Assembly: GCA_000499405.2 (NCBI GenBank)
Contig: HG738139.1
Span: 3,560,703-3,617,714 of the forward strand
DNA length: 57,012 nt
Source of the DNA: Onchocerca volvulus
Taxonomy: Eukaryota > Nematoda > Chromadorea > Rhabditida > Onchocercidae
Reading direction: 5' to 3'
Of the stretch, positions 50,308 through 57,012 are shown in pieces (the first letter of the stretch is position 1; the number at the start of each line of letters is the position of its first letter). The notes beneath the pieces are model-generated. The model had not been told where the DNA came from, searched no databases, and worked only from the letters and a program-made list of their open reading frames with translations. The translations under genes were made by a program, and so were the position numbers.

Positions 50308-53300
50308 ATGGAAACGAATAATTTTAAAGCTCCTCCATTGCCGAAAGAAAAGGACGAGAAAGTAATAAATTTGATATTATTTCTCATAAAGACATAGATA
50401 TCGAATAATATGAGCAAATTTCAGAGAATACGAACTCTACCTACCATATGATCAACTTTACGTATATGTTACGTGAGCTACGTAAACTGTGTAACTAATA
50501 GTAGATATCTTTGCACAAATTTAGACTTGACTAAAATAGCATTCTTAAAAAATTCCATTATCTAAATGGTTAGTTTTATTAATATTTCTTGCTGATATCT
50601 GAAATATTTTGTGTGTTACACGTATGTAGATGAACTACTGCAGGTGATTTTTCTTAGCTTCATGTTTGGTTTTATGCTCATATAATAGTGGGAAATATTT
50701 TGGCTTTTTTTTTCAGGATACAGTGATGGACGTTGTTGTATCGGAAATATCTATAACTCAGCCTAGTTTAGAATATATCCCACCGTCATTTGCCGTTGAA
50801 CCATCGAGCGATATCAATTACGGCTTTGAAGTTATCAAAAATGGTACCGTAATTGATCGAATTGATTTCGGGAGAAGGAAAGCTGGAACGTTTGTGGTCA
50901 TCGGGCGATTACCATCATGTGATATACAACTAGAACATCCGACTATTTCAAGGTATTTTTTAAATATTCATTTGAGCCATTTGATTAGCTAAAATTTATG
51001 CGTTCATTAAATGGTATGCACAGTCGAAAAGCTTTGATTTTCCTTTGATGATTAGGAAAATTATTATCTGCCTTTTCTGAATATAATAGATGTTTGCAGT
51101 GGAATATTCAGTCCCGAATTTGTCGAAATTCTAATTCCAAAAGTTATTTGAAGTTTGTAGGCATCATTGCATACTTCAATATGGTGATGATTTAATGAAT
51201 CGAACTGGTAAAGGATGGCATATTTATGATTTGGATAGCACGCATGGTACTAAACTGAACAAAAAAAGAATTTTACCGAAACAATTCATTCGAATACGTG
51301 TCGGACATGTTTTGCAATTTGGAGGTCTCCATTTTCTTTTTATTTCATATTATTTTATGTATTTCTAATCTTTGGGATCATCTGATCTATTGTAATTTAA
51401 ATTAATAAAACTTGTCTTTTAGCATCCTCCTCGGAAAAGTAAAGTACAAATTCTATCTTAAAGTTAATCGATTTAATTTTCTGATGTTTAGACAACTCAC
51501 TTCATTTATCGACCTATTATATTCGATTTGGAAATTGAATTTTTTTTTTTTTTTTCAAGGTAGTAGCAGAATTATGACTTTATTCGGTCCAAACTCAGAC
51601 ACTGAAGAGGAATGGGAATATTCGCCGACAGAAATGAGGCAATTAATCGAGCAGAAGAAACTGTATGAGAAAATACAAAAAGAGAAAGAGAAGGCATCAG
51701 GAAGCGAAAAAGAGAGTGATGGTATCATGTGGGGAATGGGTTAGTTATTTTCTTTTCTCAAAAATCGAAGGTTTTCAAATTTTTTTTGGTTGGCTCCATC
51801 TTGCTCACATTGAGTGAATAAATTTTTCTTTAATTCATGGTTTATTATGGAAAGTCTATAGCTTTGAATTTTAAGTGTCTACAGATTTCCAATGTTAGCG
51901 GAAGATAAATTAGTTCTAATTTTTTTGAATTATAAATTAATAACTGGAATAGGTAACTGGAATAGGACTGAGTCTTTGAAAAAGCATTCAAATAGAAATA
52001 TTTTGGAAATTGATTTTATTGTAAGTGTAGTTGCTTATATTTCAATTATGTTATTTTAGATTACGACGAAGAACTGGCTTATGCTCAGACGAATGAAGGA
52101 GATGAAATCCAAGATCGGGAAGAAAGATATCGTGATGATCCAGTGAAAGCGTTGTCACGATTTTTTGAAAAAGAAGGTTTCGAAATGGAATTCACATATG
52201 AAGAAACAGGAGCAGGGCAAAACCACAAATGGATATGTTCCATTGAGTCAATTTATATTCATTTTTATTTTAAATGTTGAAGAGATTAAATGTGTGATGA
52301 GGCCATTTGAAAAGATTTTAATGTTTATTATTTAGATTACCTGTCGATACGGCAGCTGGTCAATCTTTGTCTGCATCAGCGGTATGCAGTGGAAGCAAAA
52401 AGGAAGCTCAGATGTTATGCGCCTTCAATGCTTGCAAAACATTAGGTATTTCGATTTGAATCCAGAGAAAAAATCTTCATTTTATGCTATTTTTTTTATA
52501 GTTCAAATTTTAGAATTTTTTAAAGAGCTTTTGAAATATTGTTCTCTTTATGTTTTTTTTTTTTAAAACAGATATGCATAATCTTCTGTTCCAATCGAAC
52601 GAAACTAGAAGGAGAGCTAAAAATCTAGCAGATAATGATTATTATGGTTCTGATGAAGATACATATTTCGACCGAACAGGTCAAATTGAAAAAAATCGTG
52701 AAAAGCGACGACAACGTGCTTTGGTTAGCTATCTTTCATTATTTCCTTCTTTCAATATATGTCATTTTCAAGAAAAAAAAAAGGAGAAATTTGTGTTCAT
52801 GACATTTTTAAATATTTTTTATATTACTCTTTGAAACAAAATTGTCTTATATTTCACAAATATCAGGAAGCAAAAGGTAAAGTGACAACAGAAATAGAAA
52901 CTTTCGAGACTTTGACGAAGAAAATTGCTTCAACAAATAAAGAATTAAGTGAGGTGATGGCTCATCTGGCAGCGATTTCTAAGGAAAGGAGGGAAAGAGA
53001 AGATGATAAAAAAGATGATGATGATGATGATGATGATGATCTCGATAAATTCTGCAAACAACTGGGATATTTCAGCAGGGAAAAAGATAGCGTGGCTGTA
53101 AGTTTGATTTTATTTTTATTTTAGTCAATTTTTTATCAGTTTCAGATTTTAAAGTTATTTTAATGTATTCACATCACAAAATGCGTTTTTTGAAGGAGCA
53201 GATATAATTTCATCATAATCAATGTAAAGTATGTAATATATTCGTTTTTGTCTAAACTGCTACGAATGTGGGGAATAATTTTGTTTACAGGTGAAGATGG

Positions 53301-54742
53301 AAAAGTCCGTCTTGCGACATCGTCTCGTGGCTTTGAAGCATGAAAAAGAACGACTCGAAAAATTGGCCAAAATAGCAAAACCAATAGAACTGCCAACATT
53401 GAAAAGATCATCAAGTCAGGTGCGAATTTTTTTTTTTTTTTTTCTATTTAAGATTTTGACTGGTGTAATACGTTGATGATACATTTTGTTTTTTAGAGCA
53501 AATAATATTAATGAGGATTTTAAAAATTATGCGGTTTTTGAAAGTTAGGCTCAAATTTATAGGATGGTAAACGTGCTACGGGTTTGTCGGTTGCAACAAT
53601 GAGGAAATTGATGAAAATGCGACAGGTCAAAAGGTCGCTTCCAGAAGAGAAAGAAACAGCCGACAGGCTACCTTTTATAGCGGAAATTGAAGATGATGAA
53701 AAATCAGTTGCCGTTTCTAGCAACACCTCATCTAATGTTCATCAGAAAGATTTTGCAGTGGAAACTGATGACGATGACGGAAAGGTTTGTCTTTAATTTA
53801 AATGAATGACCATGATTTTGAATTAATTTAACTGATTTTTTGTGATAGCTGTTCAAGAGACTTTATCCATTTTAGGAAAAATCTTTTTTTGGAATTTCAA
53901 TAACCATTTATGGTAAAAGATGATAGATCTTTAAAACGAAAATGCACTCGAATCCGTGATATGACATCACTGAATTAATGAAAGAACCTTTTAAATAGCA
54001 AAATTTTGTAAAGTAAAATCTTTATTAGTTTTATAAAATAAATTTGAAATTTTAAGGAATTCAACATTCCAACGACATCAGGAATGACAGTCAACTCAGA
54101 TGAATCACCTGTGATTGAGGAAACCGAAAAGTGTAAAACAGCCACTAATCATGCCATAGTGATAGCACATGAAATACCGCAACATTTGAAACAGTACGTC
54201 GTTTCTGATGAAAAGCAACCATCTACAACAAAAGATGACAAATCCTTGAAACGAAAACGCACCCGAATCCGTGATGTGACATTATCGAAGCAGCAAAAGG
54301 TTCTATATTATTAATCAAACAAACTCCTACATCTTTGCATTTAATTTTTTCCTTCTTTTATACATCCAAAATTTTCTGCTTTAGATTTTAACACAGTTCG
54401 GATAATAGTCCAAGTCTAACTTATTAAACTATCTTTAATTATCTCTTTTGTAGTGATCTGCAAATATTAGTAATCCATTTGGATAATATAATATATTTAT
54501 TTATTTATGCATAATGTATTCATAACAAATATCTAACGCCGATTTTTCCCTCAAATTTTTGTTTTTATTTTTTTATTTTTATTTTTTTTTCTTCGAGTAA
54601 TTTACATAATTGATTGCAGAATGGTGATTATGGTGAAGGAAGTGCTAATAGAGATGAGGATTACATCATGTGGATGCCACCAAAAAATCAAAAAGGTGAT
54701 GGTACAAATGCACTTAATACAAAATTTGCTGGGAAGTATTAG
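50308..54742 (+). CDS. SLC4A1AP: Kanadaptin (SLC4A1AP), FHA-domain protein
   Basis: Twelve exons: 50308-50361, 50717-50952, 51161-51324, 51560-51739, 52060-52246, 52336-52445, 52572-52723, 52867-53097, 53291-53419, 53563-53784, 54057-54299 and 54620-54742 (2031 bases, 676 aa). The FHA domain is near the N terminus: [17 protein letters not shown] (81-97), [11 protein letters not shown] (120 on) and VGHVLQFGG. Next come the kanadaptin-specific [63 protein letters not shown] and the C-terminal [16 protein letters not shown]...NTKF block. Kanadaptin binds phosphothreonine through FHA and was first described as an anion-exchanger adaptor; later work puts it in the nucleus, with RNA-processing links. 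A spliced-leader-like TTTCAG lies 13 bases before the ATG. Exon 8 encodes nine consecutive Asp. The last exons lie inside an inverted repeat arm. Confidence 0.96.
53840..53975 (+). pseudogene. Decayed copy of kanadaptin exon 11 inside intron 10
   Basis: The segment 53898-53975 closely matches 54213-54290 of exon 11. It encodes [18 protein letters not shown] where exon 11 encodes [19 protein letters not shown] further shared GTGATAGC at the same offset (about 315 bases) suggests that the copy starts near 53840. It ends in a TAA, and the upstream part is eroded. The mirror copy occurs in the left arm at about 2244-2379. Confidence 0.75.
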
Positions 54743-54778
54743 AAATTAGAATGTGCAGTATGGACATTAATGATAAGC

Positions 54779-54784
54779 AATAAA
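54779..54784 (+). terminator. Kanadaptin polyadenylation signal
   Basis: AATAAA 37 bases after the TAG stop, followed by AT-rich sequence; a good nematode-like 3' end. It is duplicated in the left arm (1435-1440, minus). Confidence 0.65.
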
Positions 54785-54815
54785 CTTGAAAAACGTCTAA
54801 AGAAGTCCTTTAAAA

Positions 54816-55616
54816 ATGACTGATGAATTCGATGGAACCAAATACAGGCGTAAAATGGGGATTTTCGGCGTAATAATTGGAAAACTTTTCGCCGTCAACG
54901 CGATCCTCTTTTTTTTGATTAGATTAACTGATGTTAATTGGACTTTCAATGCGATGAAATCAATGTTATTTTGTTATACATTCTTCAAGTATGTTGGCAC
55001 GAAATTTTTGACACAAAATTATTATAACTAGCTCCCATTGTCTCTTTTATTGTTTATTATGCTATTTGAATGAAAAGAGGAAATTATGATTTAAATGTCA
55101 GTAAAACTGAACCAAAATGCTTTTTTTCTGCTAATTTCTTGCAAATTTAGCTTGTCATAGGTATTGTATTTGATATTCTTTAAATGTTCGAGAACGTTTC
55201 AGTTACCTATTTTGTTACATAATCATTTGAGTTATTATTTTCTTGTTTACGGAAGAGAATCAAAAAAGGAGTACATACTCAGTTTTTTGCACATTGCTGT
55301 GAATTTGAAATTTCTTGCAAGCGCTCTAGGCTTGGCTGATACTTCTTGCAAGTTAGTGAAGCTACAAAATATTATATCATTATTGCTTGATTCCGTTTGA
55401 GGTAGTCTATCGGTCTATTACAGAATCAGTAAATTTGAACGAGATTTTTTCACTGTTGGTTTTGGAAGCTTTATTTTCCATAATAGCTCTTCTGTCTTCT
55501 GAAGTTGTTAACTTGCAATATTGCGATAAGTCAATAATATGTTTTTGTTATTTGACGCAATTCCATATTTTAGAACCGCCTGAACTATTTGCGTTTTTGC
55601 ATAATGATTAGTTTTT
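54816..55616 (+). other. Unrecognised open frames in the right arm (possible small or decayed gene)
   Basis: Downstream of kanadaptin three plus-strand frames follow each other: 54816-55031, 55164-55400 and 55387-55611. They are rich in hydrophobic residues but not low-complexity; the first contains GIFGVIIGKLFAVNAILFFL and ends near a good donor (AA|GTATGT). I could not connect them: every phase after the acceptor at about 55150 meets a stop early. They may be a broken membrane-protein gene or chance frames. The same frames exist in the left arm (607-831, 818-1054 and 1191-1403, minus). I do not recognise the protein. Confidence 0.3.
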
Positions 55617-56593
55617 TACACTTATATCTTTGATTTGCGGTCGCTTTGTCACTTAATAATTTATTTCAAAGAGCTTTATAATTTTGCTTTCTGTGACTAT
55701 CACTCTTTTACTGATAGAAACCTATCAATCTGAACTCATTTTTAAGAACGTTTCTAATTTTTATTTCTTTTTTTTTTTTTTAATACAGGATGCAACAAAA
55801 ACTATTTCATACAAAATTTAAACCCGACACTTAAGAATCACAAATCAGCTTACTAACAAAAAAGTTATATTCAAAGACTCAAATATTCCAGAAGTTTGCA
55901 ACATCATCGAGAAAAAAAAAAGGAGTGTGCATCGATTTCCTTCATATTCACTTACATTATATGATGTTTTCGCCAACTGATTGTAGGAAATATAGAAAGA
56001 AACATAATTTTGGAAAAATGTATAAACGAAAGGGAGAAAACAGAGACGAAATTTCATATATTGTAAAGTACAGAAGTAAGCAATTAAATCTATTAATTTT
56101 ATCACAATATTTTATGGTAATCATATGATCGTTGATAGAACAAAAATAGCAAGAGTTTAAAACTCGAGAACTAAATAACAATTTTTCTTTTTTTTTTTTT
56201 CTGTTAAACTGAATAATGTCTTTCATTCACATCTCAAAAAAAAAAAAAAAAAAACGCATTTGATCAAGAATTTGCTAACTACTGAGGACTAGTTTTTAAT
56301 AAAAAACAAACAAGAAATGAAAAAAAATTTGCAGATATCTCATCAATTTTTTCGGGATGCAAGTAAAAATTGTAATGATCGGTAGATAAATGTGATGAAA
56401 AATGAAAAAAAAAATGAAAAATGCTGCAAAAATTTAACCATAAAATGGTTTTAAATAATACACAGAAATTTGACTGATAAGATGAACTGAAATATGATAT
56501 TCAGTCTAATTAAAACTCAGAATTTTTGTTCAATTTTCATCAAATCAACCATACAGTAATCGATAAGACAAAAAAACAAAAACAAAACAGTAT

Positions 56594-57012
56594 TCATAGT
56601 CCTGCAAATGAAATAATTTCCTGTATTAATCTAACTGTGTTAAAGGTATCTTTGGTAGTCGCTGTACATTGTGCTCTTTCAGCCAAATCTTTATGTTTCC
56701 TTTGATGTTTTAGCAAATAACTACTTCGCCTGAATTCTTTACCACATATATTGCATTTGAATTTTTGTTTAATTGTGTGTATCCATTTATGATTGTTGAG
56801 ATTATGGCGCCGACTGAATCTTCTGCCGCACACATCGCACTTGAACAGTTTCTCCTTTGAATGTACCTCAAGAACATGTTTCTTTAGATAACTACGCAGT
56901 GCGAAATCTCTGTCACACAGATCACATTTGAATGGTTTTTCAAGTAAATGAGTCTTATTATGTTTGTTCAGATCTCTAAGATCACTGAATTCTTCCCCGC
57001 AAGCATTTGCTT
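56594..57012 (-). CDS. C2H2 zinc-finger protein, C-terminal part (cut by window edge)
   Basis: The minus-strand frame is open from the last base of the window to a TGA at 56594. It encodes tandem C2H2 fingers: FKCDLCDRDFALRSYLKKH, then a finger beginning FKCDVCGRRFSRRHNLNNH, then FKCNICGKEFRRSSYLLKH. A first finger is only partly visible (CGEEFSDLRDLNKHNKTH). Linkers are EKPFKC-like or variable. A 30-residue tail without fingers ends the protein. It is a probable sequence-specific DNA-binding transcription factor. The N terminus lies outside the window. In the partial first finger the residue three before the visible Cys is Ala, so it may be degenerate or have wider Cys spacing. Confidence 0.9.
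   Translation of the reverse strand, partial: ANACGEEFSDLRDLNKHNKTHLLEKPFKCDLCDRDFALRSYLKKHVLEVHSKEKLFKCDVCGRRFSRRHNLNNHKWIHTIKQKFKCNICGKEFRRSSYLLKHQRKHKDLAERAQCTATTKDTFNTVRLIQEIISFAGL

Larger units (their letters stand above)
53650..56242 (+). repeat. Right arm of the large inverted repeat
   Basis: This is the inverted partner of 1-2569. It begins inside kanadaptin exon 10, covers the rest of exon 10, exons 11 and 12, the 3' UTR and about 1.5 kb of downstream DNA. It ends in or near an A run at 56236-56254. The right copy carries the intact coding sequence, so it is most simply the source and the left arm the derived copy. The left arm may extend outside the window. Confidence 0.95.

Noticed and set aside
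55398..55419. TGAGGTAG at the start of a 22-base stretch, the seed of let-7 family microRNAs (also mirrored in the left arm)
   Set aside because: No complementary arm is present within about 100 bases on either side, so no hairpin precursor; an eight-base match is expected by chance.
55845..56226. Minus- and plus-strand open frames near the outer end of the right arm (mirrored at 17-338)
   Set aside because: They overlap each other on opposite strands, are Phe/Tyr- or Lys-rich and show no domain; a single 24-base indel removes the end of one of them.

Overview
The window is AT-rich eukaryotic DNA that reads as a nematode nuclear genome, probably from a spirurid or filarial-type worm; that placement is an inference. 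The evidence is short exons with GT-AG introns, T-rich TTTCAG acceptors, acceptor-like sites just before several start codons (suggesting spliced leaders), and proteins close to nematode DLC-1, ARX-4 and CGH-1. I rebuilt all gene models by eye. For each of the eight main complete genes the summed exon length is a multiple of three.

Layout: (1) 1-2569 is the left arm of a large inverted repeat. It carries a broken 3' end of a kanadaptin gene and abuts frameshifted Helitron/Pif1-helicase debris (2599-3057). (2) 5139-5835, minus: dynein light chain LC8. (3) 8722-12652, minus: ARPC2 subunit of Arp2/3. (4) 15784-21517, plus: a divergent SLC6 transporter. (5) 26697-29580, plus: TMEM120. (6) 33067-36552, minus: pyruvate dehydrogenase kinase, with a possible far 5' exon at 39024-39081. 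(7) 41403-44773, plus: CGH-1/DDX6 RNA helicase. (8) 48115-49904, minus: FAM136A. It is head to head with (9) 50308-54742, plus: kanadaptin (SLC4A1AP), whose last exons lie in the right arm of the inverted repeat (53650-56242). (10) 56594-57012, minus: the C-terminal part of a C2H2 zinc-finger protein cut by the window edge.

The genes are unrelated housekeeping or cell-biology genes rather than a pathway. None of the spacings suggests an operon. Intergenic DNA holds microsatellites, poly-A/T runs, small tandem repeats and hairpins. I found no CRISPR array, rRNA, recognisable tRNA or bacterial-style element.

The most notable structure is the pair of inverted arms, at least 2.57 kb long and about 51 kb apart. 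They are almost identical but differ by substitutions and one indel of about 24 bases. The inner edge of the arms cuts through kanadaptin exon 10. A recombination between the arms would therefore invert the whole interval and still leave kanadaptin joined to a 3' end, although one arm carries an in-frame TAG. It could be a real segmental inverted duplication or an assembly or haplotype artefact.
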